A DNA stretch of 64,000 nt from positions 3,534,001 to 3,598,000 of the forward strand of contig JBHGNT010000018.1 in assembly GCA_043228905.1 (NCBI GenBank), read 5' to 3'. Positions 22,935 to 36,254 of this stretch are shown here, one piece after another. The position numbers were made by a program, and so were the translations under genes. The DNA comes from Azolla caroliniana (Eukaryota; Polypodiophyta). Every line of letters starts with the position of its first letter. The first letter of the stretch is position 1. Under the pieces are notes generated by a model. It searched no databases. It was not told the DNA's origin and saw only the letters and a program-made list of their open reading frames with translations.

Positions 22935-24600
22935 TTGCTACCTTGTATTAAACTAAATTTCAACAAAACCGTGGTCATGAATCCCAAAATGGCCATCCCT
23001 GGTTATGTGCTCTCTCCCTCCTTTTATGATTGTCAAGAGTCCTCTCACCAAAAATTAAAACTTGTCAAACAAGTCAACACTTTGACTTTCACAAAAGAGT
23101 TTTTTCTTAATTACCAATTTCCCATATTACATGTATCACAAATTCACTATTGACCCTCCTATTGCCATCAAGGGGTTTAAACTCTTATCCTCATTGTTCA
23201 AGTCAATAGCTTCCACCACTTGAGCTACTTTCATTTGTTTTTGTTTTGTTGTCATTTTCTTTTCAATCTTGATATTATGTTTTTGGAACAAAACCTTGAA
23301 CCTATTATCCAACTTAGGTTTTTGGCATTTTCCTCCTTTGCACACACCACATCTCAGCAACGGTAGGTGGATGAGGTGAGCTAGTGACAAAAGCAATGAT
23401 TTAGTTAAATACCCAAAGGTCATTGCTTTCACCACTAGCTCACCACTCATTGACCTATTACCACTTTTGGGTTTAATGTTGGCACCTCAACAAACAAAGA
23501 ATGAGAGGTTCCAAGGTGGTTAAGTACATCGAGGTTCAAGGAGATTTGGCAACAACATGGACCCAATTTCTTATTCTCACTCCTCGAAAGGGTACACTTT
23601 GAGCTTATGTGCACAATGAGCTCATACAACTAGGGATATAAACAATGTTGACCTATTTCTCAACACTAAGTTCTAGATAGAAATGATAGATGTACACGAG
23701 GAGGATTGGTAGACCAAACATATCGCATTACCAAGAAATGGGTGTGACATAATGGTCACCAAGGAAATGTGTCGGTCACTCCCCTTTCTCCCTTTTCTCC
23801 ATATCTAAGTGTAGAGTTTTAGTCAACCTAAAGTGCTCAAACCAACCATCATAGAAATTGCTGACGTAGAAATGTTGGAAGAAGTGGGTTGTGAGGTGGT
23901 ACGTGGTGTAAATGGTTTTAGGAGGGTAAGCTTTCAAACTCCACAATGTTTGTGACATTAATTCCAAGATAGTACATGAAGTGCAAGATGGAGCGTGTTA
24001 GCCTACTGAGCCTCCTAGAGTTGTACATGAGGGCCTCTGTGCGAGTATGGAGTTGCCAACCTTCAATGAGCAAGTGATGAAGCATGTAATTGATTGGGAG
24101 GAGAGCATGTGGCATTGTTAGGCCAAAGATGCAAGAGTGCAGCAACATTCTTAATTGCAAAGTGTTATAGTTGGCTATGTTGAGCCCTACGTTGTGGTGA
24201 GCTAGGCATGTAATTAAGTAATGTCTTGCTCAAGTCTATTAGAGTTGTCTACGACTGGATTTTGAGCATCTATAAGTTTGTGCCAACCAACTATGCATTG
24301 AGGGATTTTGTTCTCTAACTTTGGTGTCGGTATTTGTTAGCACTTGTGGTGGTTCAATGTTTCAAACAAGGCCAAAAGTAAGTCTTTGAGACCAAGGGCA
24401 CTTTGTAGTATTCATTAGACCAAACGCTCCAAACTCAAGCATAGGGAACTAGGTGTGCCAAAAGGTGAGGTGTCCTAATGGATGGTGGTGGGGCATCCAA
24501 ACCTCGACTAGGATGTGGTTCAACTCTTCTTTGTCAATTTAAGAGTTGATGTTGAGCATGTAGTGACACGTTAGAGTTTTACCAACTCTATTGCGTGGAT
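22935..24600. other. Intergenic sequence with possible retroelement debris
   Basis: Short minus-strand frames (23136-23450, 23447-23629, 23918-24160) follow each other, which may be the ghost of one long minus-strand element, but no motif is clear. An imperfect inverted repeat lies at 23371-23450. I call no gene here. Confidence 0.35.
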
Positions 24601-24609
24601 CGGGCGTAG

Positions 24610-25000
24610 ATATTTTAGATATATCTAGCGTCCATAGAGAGGCCAATATTGACCCATAGGACCGATTGTATTGAGCATGGAAGTTGATCCCTTCCATGTG
24701 TAGGTAGGTGAAGAGCCTCCCAAATATCTAAGATCATAAATTGGAATATGATCTTGAGGGGTGGTGGTTCGAAGACTTGTATCACCACCTTGGCTACATT
24801 GGAAGGTGAACGAACACCCACTAAAGAGACATGCAACAATGCTCGACCTAAATTGTGCTAAGAATAGGAACATTTGAGGCGTTATGCATCTTAGTTGGGG
24901 AGAATAGCATGATAGTTGAACTTGACAAAAGCAAGGGTATAAGTTCAAGTGCCACACCTTCCATTGAAGAAAGGAGAGTGCATAACACTTGTGATACAAA
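24610..25000 (-). mobile_element. LINE 3' remnant on the minus strand
   Basis: 24680-24610 on the minus strand has the tail pattern GGGTCAATATTGGCC, then a degenerate TGGACGCTAGATATATC, as in the other LINE tails. Upstream of it lies a 124-codon minus frame (24999-24625) without a recognisable motif, in the place where ORF2's end or the 3' UTR would be. It is an old copy. Confidence 0.45.
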
Positions 25001-26276
25001 GTAACTTACAAAGTACTATCCAAGCCTCTAAGCTAAGGTTAAGAGTTCTACAAGGTTCATCAATGAAACTATCGCTCAGGATATTCATGCCTTAGTAAGG
25101 GTTGTAAGAGTAGGGTAGTGGCCAAGAGTATGACAATCTCTGTCTCTAATGGGTACATGAGGAATAAGACCAACGAGTGCCTTGGGTAACAACTTTGCTT
25201 GTTCAAATGGAGCCTTTACACAATGTTTTTGTTGTCAATTTTGGTGCAAACTTACAATTTACTCCTTTTTTATGCATGAGTTGCGAGAGAACAAAGTTCC
25301 TAACATGGATCAAAATTAAGATATCTTAAATATGGCAATGCATATGTTCAAACATTAATCATTTTTAAGACAGCTATTTGTTATTTTAAAAATTTCTTCA
25401 TGGAGAAAGAAGAGATTATCAAGTTGGCCATGTCTATGTTTGAAAATGATTATAAAAAGAAAGATAACCAATCTCACTTATAAGTGTGTTGCTTATAAAC
25501 TAATCTTGCTTAGTTCCTTTGAAAAATTTCAGCAAGCTTCAGATAACCATTGTCAATGTATGTCATCACCATTGGCAATAGAAACATATCTCATGTAAAT
25601 GGACTTTACTCAATGGTTTCATACCATCACATACATTATGTGTGTTGTAGAGAAATGAAACATCATCATTACCATCAGCATTATGACAAAACAGGCTTAG
25701 GGTTCAGTTTCACAATATAAAAGCAATGAATTAATGGTTTACAAGCTAGCGTCATGTAATTTCATACCCATGTGAGACCTATCCAACCACCACTATTGGT
25801 GAACAAACATATTGCTGAAGTAAATGTTTCATCTGACTTTAAAATTTCAGTGGTTTATAGTAGCTTCATGACCTGGATCAGAATTTTTTAACTTTGTTTC
25901 AAATTGAAGTAGGAAAAGAATGTCCTGCAGAATCCGAATCCTATAGTACCTCTACTCATTTTATTTGTGTCATGTTCAAGGGCAGATATCTGCAGTAGGA
26001 TAATATAGAAAACATTTAAAGGGCCTAGATTTGAACCTGACAAGTGATTAAGTTATGGAACTTCCCCATCCTTCCCCAAATTATGGCATATTATCTTTCA
26101 TCTTTTCAATAAAAGCACCTATGATTACACGAACCTGAACTATGCTTCTGACAAAAAGAAAGACACTACTGAGCTATGTTTAATAAATATCCTTATCAAG
26201 CAGGATTTATAGAAATGGAAGGTATGTGACCATCAATTTGTAATTAACAACATGATTGCTAATTTGGTTTCAATGT
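25001..26276. other. Intergenic sequence and 3' flank of the release factor gene
   Basis: AT-rich with many stops. I see no gene or repeat of note. The last few hundred bases before 26277 should hold the 3' UTR of the minus-strand gene. Confidence 0.4.
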
Positions 26277-29200
26277 TCAAGTTCTTTCCATGGCCAAAGA
26301 TGCAAGTCCCTGCATTTCCTCTTTGGATAAGAGAGCATCTATGAATGTATCTAGCCCATCTCCTTGCATAAACCGCTCTATTGAGTGTGTTGTAATACCA
26401 GCACGATGATCAGTCACTCGACCTTGTGGAAAATTGTAGGTTCGGATGCGTTCGGATCTGTCTCCACTACCCATCTAAGCAAATGGAAGACAATATCCTA
26501 GATCAATTTAACGATAAGATAAAAAAGAGGAACTTGAGGAAGATCTGAAACATGAATGTGAATTGGTACCTGAAGCTGCCGTATTTCAGACATGCTAGCA
26601 TTTATTCTTCTTCTCTCTGCTTCAAATATTCGAGCTCGTAAGATGCTCATTGCCCTAGCCTTATTCTGGCATTACTTCAATCTCTTTAGCGACTCAATGT
26701 AATGGAGAACAAGCATAAAACAAAACTATATTGTCATTATATTACCTGATGCTGGGATCTCTCATCTTGAATAGAAACTACTACCCCACTGGGAATGTGG
26801 GTGATTCGCACAGCACTACTGGTGGTATTGACATGTTGTCCTCCTGCTCCTCCAGCCCTGTATGTATCAATACGCAAGTCTTCGTTACGTATTTGCACAT
26901 CAACCTGCAAAAGTTCTAGCTCTAATCAAGAGTCAACTTCAGTATATAGAAGTATTTAGACAAAATACGTAGGAGTTCAACTAGATGTAACCTCATTTGC
27001 TTGAGGTAGAATAACAACAGAGGCAGCACTAGTATGAACACGCCCACTCTTTTCAGTAATTGGGACACGCTGCAAATAATACCGAGTAATTCAGATAAAC
27101 CATTCATCCATCTCCCAAAATTGGATTCCTAACTTAAAATGAGATGGTTACCTGAACTCTGTGTACTCCACTCTCAAATTTCAGCTTCCCATATGCACCA
27201 GTGCCAGTAATAGAAGCACTTGCTTCCTAAAGAAAAACTCACAATAAATATTACCAAGACTACTAATAAATGATGAACAAACAAATATTCTGATTATTCT
27301 CACAATGATGATCTCCTGATGGAAAATAATAAGCTTTTTTGCAAAATGAGCTTTTTTGCATATAGATAGAAAATAGAATGACCATGTTCCTTAACAATAA
27401 ACTTCCCTATAACAGGGCTCTTGATGAGGGCTTGCAATATCCTTGGCCCACCTGACATCTTTCCAGATGTTATATGCAAAGAAGTTTCAAAGAAATTCTT
27501 TCATACCGAGCTATACTGTACTCAGAACACTAACCTTGTGGAGAGCCCACATTGATCTTGAGATATGCATGTTGTGTTGTCCTGGACCATTCTACACACA
27601 CCAGCTGAAATTGCTAAACTTCACTGGATAATTCAATACAGTCCATTGAGGACTACACTCAGGTTGAAGAGCATTCTACTAGACTACTGAAAGGGGTTGA
27701 GCACAAGAAGCTTGGCTCAGTCCATCTATTCAATGGAGAATAGAATGGGTTAATATTTCCAGACGCGGTTCCATTGGCACTGATTCCATTCATTGGGCAT
27801 TAGCTACTTATACTAACACCTATGTTCCAGATTCTGGAATACAGTACGGCATTAGTGGTGGAACCAAATACCAGCATATCAAGACTGCAGAAGATCAACA
27901 AATCATAAAATTACATAATCAAAAGAGAACACAAGAGAAGGATATCTAGCTATGTTTAATGCCTCAAACTTGATGTGATTACTTAAATTTGCACCTGGTT
28001 ACACTCCTTTACTAATTCCCAAAGTGGATCATCATTCCAATGGACTTTTTACACAATGTCATTTGGGTGGTAGTTGAGCGTTTTTTTAAAAGAGCACAAT
28101 TGATGCCATAAAGAGCCATGAACTAGCTCAGTTCTCTGTGGAGAACTTTCCGTTTCTTGATTCGGTTGACGCTTTGAAGTTCATAAAATGCATTTTAAGC
28201 AAATAGTTCTCAAAAGCTCCACAACAATTGTTACAGACCTTCTAGAATCCATCCTACACACATGACATAGCACATGCAGTTCAAGCAAAAGATAAAGATC
28301 TCCGACTCATCCACCGGTCATAGACCCTCAGTAACTTGCATCTGAGCCAATATCACACCGGAATCACCTGATACTTTCGATTATGAAACATTACCACAAC
28401 CTTTGGAGTGAATGGTGAACAACTGCTGAGGATAGTTGAAGAGTGGTGATCACACAATGGCCCATTCATAGGATTACTTCATCCCTTTGCATGTGGGTTT
28501 GTACTCATAAAAAGTCGTGCTCAGACACTGACTGACCCAGCAGGAAGCACTCATCCATAGGATACTGAGAATCCAGAATTATTGTCACTTTGAAAACAAA
28601 AATCCAACCTAATATGAAATGCATGATTCTCCAAATAGTTACAAGCACAAACTAGAGCAAAAAGGTACTGCTTCTAGAATTAGGATTCCACCTTGTATCC
28701 CCGCAGACTTGTCTCTGTAATATCAATCACCTCGAACTTCCATGATTTGTTGTGTGCATAAGCCTCATACCTGTAATTTGAAGTGGACCAATCAACCATT
28801 AAGATACATGGAAAAATATGGAGTATAATGAGGCGTTCTGACAAGGAAGGAACCAAACATTTTAAAAAGATCCATTGCAAACAAGGATGCCTCTTCTCCA
28901 CCAGTACCTGATTTCAAAGATATCGACTAGAATCAATATATCATTTATGCATTAGAAGGCTATAGGATATTGCAAATTGAAATCTTCCAGCAGGTAAAAG
29001 CTTTAACTATATGTAAATATCCCCAAAATTCTTTGACTGTGGATCAATTTAAAAGGTAAAGAAAATGTTGATACAGCATAATCAAAGATAGTAGTAAAAT
29101 CAGCCATTTCACCTGCTCTGACCTCAAGAATGCAATTTCTGCTGTCAGCTTCATCCTTTGGAAGCATCTTTAAAAGAAGTTCTTGCTGTATTTCTTTCTC

Positions 29201-31354
29201 TTCTTCAACTGCAGATTCAAGCTCTTCATTAGCCATCTTACACATGTCCAAGTCATCTCTGGATTCCTTTAAAATCTCTCTAAGACCTTGGATCTCCTGA
29301 TTTACATATATTATCCACATATAATTCAGCAAAGATGGCCTATAAATAGCAGAAAGAAATACACAAAAAATAGGATACCTTTTGCTTCTCCCTCAATCTT
29401 GAGATGTAATGGATAAGCTCTTCCAATTTGCCAAGCTCTTTATTTAATTTTGTGATCTCATCTGGCGTTGCATCTGGCTGCCTTCAAACAAACAGGAATC
29501 TTTCAGCTTGATGCAATGGTCCTGGGACCAATAGCTAAGTTGTGTCTTGAACAATGTTCGGACAAAGATTGTTCACATCTAGTAGTTTCTATATTGCACA
29601 TTTCAAACAGTTCGAAATTTAATGCTACACCATTAATGAAAACTTTCATATCTTACAAGGCTACGGCAATATTTTAATTATAAATACAAAAATGAGGAAC
29701 AACGAGAAACCGATACAAAAAGAAAAAATAATAATGGATATAATTGAAGAAAATATGCGGAAAAAATACAGATACTTACAAGCACAATCTGTTCCAAGAT
29801 AAACTATCATCGAGTTACCCATGTATTACATAGAGAAAACAGTTTGCCACTACAGGAAAATAAGTTTTGTCTTGCTGACGAACGCTTGTCAGGAAATAAA
29901 AAGAGTTCAGACAATCAATGGTTGCAGATTTTTATTTTAACTTTCCACGCTCTCTCTTGATAGATTGTTCTCTGGCCTATTTCTCAACAGTTTCCTTAGC
30001 CAATCCTATTTAAACCCAATCATCATCACTCTCCTACAAGCATAGCTACTATAAATCGTCAAAAAATGTTTATATATGAAAGTGATTTAATGAATATACA
30101 TATCTGAGAAACTTTCATGTACCTTACTCTCGACATCATAAAATGAAGGTCCAATGACAATAATTCATATTGTTCTGTATTTGATTTTATGTTTCACAAT
30201 ATGTTTGGGTTTTTACCATGCAGTTAGCTATTTTAATCAAGGAATGGACTATCAATTTCTCATGAGGGTAGTTTCACATAAGCTTGTACTCGATGAAATT
30301 AGGAGGCAATTGTAAAGTTTGACTTCATCTTACAATCATTTGTTCCTTCTCCTCAACAAGTACTTTTCACTATTCTGTATTTTGATATTAGGATATAATT
30401 ATACATACCTATTAAAAAAAAATGGCTTCGTTCTTAAATGAGAGCGTGACTTTTATTAGTACTCTCATAAGCAATATACGGTCCATTCCTTGTTAACAAC
30501 TTAGGAAAGACACATCATGACCAAGAAGAAACTAAATACAGCATACTAAATCTCTTTGTGACAATCTCATTATTCAAGTATAGATATATATAACTGTTGT
30601 TTAGCCTGGTGTAGGTTTAGATCCCACTATAAATGATAATGTGAACCACCAGTCACAACACTACAATGTGACATTTCATGCTTCACAATCACATGCATAT
30701 AGACTAATCTACGGCATATAAGACAACACACAAACAAAGAGACACGTATCGGTCAAATCTAATATTGGTAGTTCTAGTGATGGGTGGTCCCATTCTAGAA
30801 AGCAATGACACATTTGGTGGTTCTACTATACAACACTTCATAAATAGCAACAATTTGAGGAGGGTCGTTGGGGTATATGATGAAAGTAACAAATCAAATC
30901 AATTCTCGGACCATTGTTTTTTTGTGTCAATATATCCCCTTGCATATATTTTGCGCTATTTGAAACTACGCGCATGGAATTACAGATAATACTGATATTA
31001 TTAATACAGAAAAAGAACAAGGACGAAAGGCAATATTTGCAACTAGGTATTATTGTCCATACCTGCAAGCTAGCTTTGGTCAAACCTGCATGCCGAGATT
31101 CGATTGCAAGAGCTCTACTGTTCAGGACTCTCAGTGTTTCTTCAGAAAGCCATGAATGGCGAGATGCTGAAGCACATGAATAACATGAATAACATTTTTC
31201 AGAAAAAGAAAGAGAGGAGAGAACATATTGTTAGAATATATTAAAATGAGATCTCACCATCGCTGGAGAAGAGGCGAGGCGAGGTTTCGCAGACGCGGAG
31301 GCGTCTGCGAAACAAAGCAGAGCGAGCGACATGGAAGCATAAGCGAGAGTTCAT
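26277..31354 (-). CDS. Class I peptide chain release factor, RF1 type, probably mitochondrial
   Basis: It ends organellar translation at UAA/UAG codons. Exons: 31354-31258, 31166-31063, 29477-29379, 29296-29113, 28907-28854, 28770-28692, 27226-27152, 27069-26992, 26904-26746, 26665-26570, 26474-26277, giving about 405 residues. Key marks: a coiled N-terminal domain ([13 protein letters not shown]), EVRAG then [14 protein letters not shown] then [14 protein letters not shown] with a PxT-type codon reader (PIT), the catalytic GGQ in [10 protein letters not shown], and [16 protein letters not shown]. The N terminus ([20 protein letters not shown], then RLFSS) is Arg-rich without acidic residues and ends like a mitochondrial cleavage site. 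A plastid RF1 (APG3-like) is the alternative. All junctions are in phase except exon 5/6, which is one base off with the simplest splice sites. Confidence 0.88.
29478..31062 (-). other. Long second intron of the release factor gene
   Basis: About 1.6 kb, AT-rich. I found no exon-like frame with splice borders and no recognisable repeat. Confidence 0.5.
31284..31313. repeat. Perfect 13-base inverted repeat in release factor exon 1
   Basis: GTTTCGCAGACGC, a GGAG loop, then GCGTCTGCGAAAC. It is GC-rich and lies in the targeting-peptide coding region 40-70 bases after the ATG, where it would form a strong mRNA hairpin and codes for the Arg-rich stretch. Confidence 0.95.
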
Positions 31355-31404
31355 ACCTCTCTCTCTCCCCCCCTCTTCCCCCCTTCTGTGTCCGAGTCTG
31401 AGTC

Positions 31405-31470
31405 CGTGAATCTGTGTCTGTATCTGTACCTGAGCATGAGCCTGAGCATGAGCCTGAGTATGTGATTCTG
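31405..31470 (-). repeat. Short tandem repeats in the 5' flank of the release factor gene
   Basis: CTGAGCATGAGC and CTGTGTCTGTATCTGTACC units repeat within about 70 bases just upstream of the ATG (minus strand), probably in the 5' UTR. Confidence 0.6.
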
Positions 31471-31604
31471 TATGTCTGTATCTGTGCCTGTGTCGAAAAA
31501 CAAACCCTAAACCATCGTATGAACCATACGTGCATTCTCACATTCGCGTATGTTTCAACCACTCGAGAATGGTAAAAACACCCTCGACGTATGGTAAATA
31601 CCAT

Positions 31605-33736
31605 ATACTTTTGTATTCATTATATATTATAAGGTAAAAAAAAACAAATTTAAGGTGAGAAAGTTAAGGTAAAAAGTGTTTCAAAAAAAAACATAAGAAT
31701 GTTTTGATAAATATATGCATTCGTATGGAAACGAATGTTTTCCAATGCATTCGAGTATATTACGTACTATGCCCTAAACCTAACCTACCACAAAAAAGAA
31801 ATAGTAAGAGAAGAAAGCCATGATGTCCGTCAACTTCTTTTCGGAAGCGAGTGTTGGGCAGCTGGCCGGCCAATCATTTCCCGATTGATTGGGTTATTTA
31901 CAAACACAAATCAACCCAGGAATGATTTATATTTTTTTTTGCGTTCAGTGGTAGCGATACAAGGCAATCAATTCCTCACGCAATAGCTTATATATATATA
32001 TATATATCCCATTCCTTTCTCTTTTTGTGATTTTCCAGCCATGATACTCTAATGTCTCGAAAACCTCTCAAGACGTGAAATTATATTGGTGTTTTACTTG
32101 GGCTAGTGGGGGTGGGATTCTCTGGGTCTATCCTTTTAAGTTTCCCTGTTTGTCATTCGTGCCTTGCATTTTGATTCCACATATTCGATGGATATATTAG
32201 CAACCTTTAAACACATGTTCAATCTCTGAACCGATTTGTATTTGCTCGTGGGATTCTCAACATATTTGGTTGTCTAATTCTTTTGGTTTCATCATCTAGC
32301 TCTTGATTTTTCACTTCTCCTCTTAAGTTCTCCTAGAGTTGCCCCCCACCCATTTTTTTGTCTTTGGTTTGTGTCGATGGAATCCCTCTCTCTGTGTACC
32401 ATTTTTATACAAGAAATCGATATAGTTAGTTTGGTTATATGTGGGTTCAATATGTTCGTTTGGTCATCGGTGGGTTCTAGGGATTCTACAATCATGCCTT
32501 TCATAGGCTATGTCAATGCTTCTATTTGCAAATGCTTTCCCCAAGTGAGGTATGGTTTTTCCTCTCAAGTGTTGTTCCTATCCTCTCAATTGGCTAGAAC
32601 TTTTTTGTGGGCATCATAACTTTGTCTATTTTCTTTTGAATGTTGATGCTAGGAAAGAGATTTGTCATATGAACAAAAAACTAGTTGATTCATGTTACAT
32701 CTTCCACAAAGGGTACATTTGGGTTGAAGGTTATAAATGTTAACGTTTGGTCATATAAGTTATTGAATATATTTATTTTATCATAAACAAAGTAAGAATA
32801 AAATATTCCTAGTTAATATTTACCACTTTCAAATCTACTGTGTAAAATCTTACACTCTTATTTGCAATGGTAAATTTATTCTTCCGAACTTATATAAACA
32901 TTATACCAAGAAAATGATGTCCTCACAAATCACACAAAATTACAATGACTTAAAAAATAAAAGGAGTTTTTAAATTCGGATACTTCACTTAGCAAATCAA
33001 ACATAATCAATTGTGCCAAAACCATGTCCCTACATGCTCTATGTACTTCCTTTGCTATGTATTTTAAGCAAGGAGAATTTCAGATCCATCGATCAATTAA
33101 TCCATGAGAAAAAAACTCTAAATGACACATTATTCAAAATCTCAAAGCATCCTCCCAACATAAAAATGTAGGAATGGAAACCTAGCTCATTATACTCGAA
33201 ACAAATCTCTGCGCTTCAATAAAACTTCAAGTTTTTGAGCTTACACAATCAGGATTATTCTAACAACAGAAAATGCAAGAAGCCCAACTCGTTTTAGTCC
33301 TTGAAACAAATCCCATGCTTCTACAAAACTTCAATTTTTTGAGCACAAACTAGGGAATATTCAAAACGCCAAAACCCCTCTTCTTGGATATGAAAATGCT
33401 TGTAACCCAACTCACATTAATGTTCGAGCAAATCACAACTCCTATTAACCTTCAAAATGTCAACTCCCTACATAACCTCCCTTTTGTTTTCTTTAATAAT
33501 TTAGAATATCAAAGCATCTTTGCATGGGACCCTCAATTAATCCTTGGAAGAAGGATCCCAATTTCTATATGAAGCTTCAAATTTTTGCAACATTTATATA
33601 GCTTTTCGAAATATTCCAGTCTATCAGGCTGCCAATACAAGTTCTGCTATGAAAAATTGGAAGATTTAGCATCTCAACTGGCCCATTTAATACTGATTCT
33701 GCAGTTTTGGGAACTTAAAACATATATATATATACC
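31605..33736. other. Intergenic region between the release factor and VAP27 genes
   Basis: It holds the release factor promoter side and the VAP27 3' flank. Small frames (31735-31986, 32371-32619, 33384-33572) have no motif and no splice partners that I can see. A (TA)n run lies at 31986-32008. Confidence 0.45.
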
Positions 33737-36254
33737 TCAAGAATGTGACAAATACCCAACTAAAATCCCAACCACGGCAACGAGTAAGAGAAACACGAAG
33801 GAAAATCCAGTGTGTCGTTCAGCTAGCTGATAAGCCATTCTGCCTTTCCCTCTATCTCTTCTGGCTTTAATGCTCTACTTGGCCACAACAAGAAGAACCG
33901 AGTATAAATATCAGTTTTCATTTTATATTTCTTAGCAAAACTAGTACAAAAGGTCAAGAATATTCAATCTTTTACAAAACCTGTATCTCTGCTTGGAGCT
34001 TTTGATTCCTCTCTACAGCAGCTTTCTTTTCCTGGATCAACCTTGCAAGTTGTGCTTGTGCCTGTCCAAAATAAACCCAACCCTTGAAAGGTTTTAAATC
34101 AAAGAATGAAAGCATTCTTTCTTTTACAGCACTACCAAAATGGCAACAGAATCTTTGTACTAGTGAAAAAAATGTGTTGATTATACTTGAATTTTTCAAT
34201 TTCAACCAGGTAACTTCATGAATCTATAAGTATTTTAGTAATAATTTATACAACAATCGTAATGCCTTTTTTTTTGTCACAAACATGTGATGTTTATAAC
34301 ATGAAAGTATGAACTAACCTCTGCAATTTTCTCCTTCCAATCAACAAAATCATTTGCCTGTCCATACGAATCCTGATTAATTCAATGACAACACAAATCC
34401 TTCCATACTTTAGAAACTTGTCCATACAAGCTTACAGCCTCAGAAGTGTTTTGTATAAACGTTGAGAGTTGTGGTGAAATGCCTACCTCTTGTGACTCCG
34501 ACATGAAACATGGTGATTGAAGTCTGGATACATACACAACCTTCAATTTTCTTTCGAAGACTTCCTTCCCAGGACATATATTGAACTTTTTTACATGTCC
34601 CAAGCACATCAGAAAACCAAAATTTTAAACCAAAATTGAGATGACAAATCTATCTTCCCAGCCTGTATTACATTATTTGTGATCTCAAAAGAAAGATGTT
34701 TAAATTAGTTTGATATCAAAAAGATAATATTTCTGGATGGAACACCAATTCAGAAGTAAAAGTAACGTACATTTTTGGCAAAATAAATGTGCAAGAAACA
34801 TAAGAAGACCAAATCAACTAGCTCTCTGACCCACTTAGAATCTAGTCTTTTTCTTGAACAAAAACTCACCATATCTTGGTGAACTTCTTTGTAATCTGTA
34901 TCACCTACTGGAAGCACCACACTCTGGATAAGGAACTTATCTTTACAATGCATATCAGTGGGTGCCTCAAATTGCTCTTGCATTGCGACTGAAACATATC
35001 GTAATACTGTGTTATTGCTTATAAGAAGATTATGTAGCTAAGGAAAAGCACTGACATGGAATGAAATGTTTTACATATTTAAGCTAAATACAGGCAATGA
35101 TATGAAAGAAACATTGAAGCTACATGAAGGCAATGTTATGCAAGTGATTTAACTCAAAAAGGATTCTTCACCTATGTATTACCATATCGAATCCATAGTC
35201 GAATAAATATGAAAGTAAAACTATGGAAGAAAATATATAGCATATTGAAGCTAAATTAGAGATGATGCTATGCAGACTATTTAAGCCATGAAGAAACCTT
35301 CACCTGTGACAATAATTGAGGCTCTAGGTGAAATGATACTGGCATTTGGCCGAACGGTATACTTCTTTGGTGATGTTGTTTTGACCTTAAGAGGATGGCC
35401 AAAATCGATATTTTTTTGCAATAACACAATAAAAATCAAAGGTAGAGAAAAGGATAATCAGGTCACTGAAGAAAAGATGAAATCTACTAATCGACAGGAC
35501 TACAGTACTGTTCCATATTGTATATAACAATTGTACAGGCAGATGATTCAAAAGTTATATATTGCAAATAAAATGCAATAAACAATTAAAGGAAACCAAT
35601 TCAAAGAACCATATGAGGTTACAATACATTCTCAATCAGTTCTTATCTATTTCCCAATAAGTCCAAAACTGTCATATGCTAACTTATGTGAATAGGTTAC
35701 AAACTGAGGTTACAATATATTCTCAATCTGTTCTTATCTATTGCCCAAGAAGTCCAAAACTGTCAAATTCTAACTTATGTGAATAGGTTGCAAACTATGT
35801 AAAATACGAACACTAACTTATGTTGATAAGACCGCAAAATGGTAAACATAAACTAATATAAATAAATTAGTAGCTACATAAAAACCCTAAATCTACATTT
35901 ATTGACAGACGGTAGCCCTAACCTCTGCCAACAGTTTTTTTAAGTTTCAGAAACTAAAATACAAATTACAGAGAGAGAGAGAGAGAGAGTGAAGGAGAAG
36001 TAATGTGCCTTAAAAGCAACACGATTATCCGTCAGATTCACAAGCTGCACAGAGCATGGTATTTCCTTTCTCAACTCAACTGTGCCACATAAAACAAAAA
36101 CAGGCAGACCAATTCATCAGAAACAATTCAAGGAAAATGGATACATGAACCAAATCTCTTCACAGAAACACATACTTTCATGAATAATGATAAGAACAAA
36201 CTTACAAGGGAACGTCAACTCATCAGGCTGGATGGAAAGGATTTCAGAAGGCAT
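33737..36254 (-). CDS. VAP27: VAP27-type vesicle-associated membrane protein-associated protein
   Basis: VAP27 proteins are tail-anchored ER proteins that tether the ER to other membranes and bind FFAT-motif proteins. Eight exons: 36254-36206, 36079-36009, 35385-35304, 34988-34870, 34585-34487, 34372-34319, 34061-33981, 33874-33737. Phases agree throughout and give 230 residues, the usual size. An N-terminal MSP domain (about 5-125) shows IQPDELTFPFELRKEI, NLTDNRVAFKVKTT, KKYTVRPN and APTDMHCKDKFLIQSVV. It is followed by a linker, a coiled coil (LARLIQEKKAAVERNQKLQA) and one C-terminal membrane span (GFSFVFLLLVAVVGILVGYL) ending SHS. Intron 2 seems to use a GC donor. A minus-strand donor-like GTATGG at about 36911 suggests an extra noncoding 5' exon upstream. 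Confidence 0.92.
35615..35796. repeat. 91-base tandem duplication in VAP27 intron 2
   Basis: GAGGTTACAATACATTCTCA at 35615 recurs at 35706 with a one-base change. Both units run through GTTCTTATCTATT, GTCCAAAACTGTCA and CTTATGTGAATAGGTT. Confidence 0.85.

Noticed and set aside
31254-31604. A 116-codon minus frame over release factor exon 1
   Set aside because: It is in the wrong frame for the release factor. The frame starting at 31354 splices in phase to exon 2 and gives a targeting peptide.
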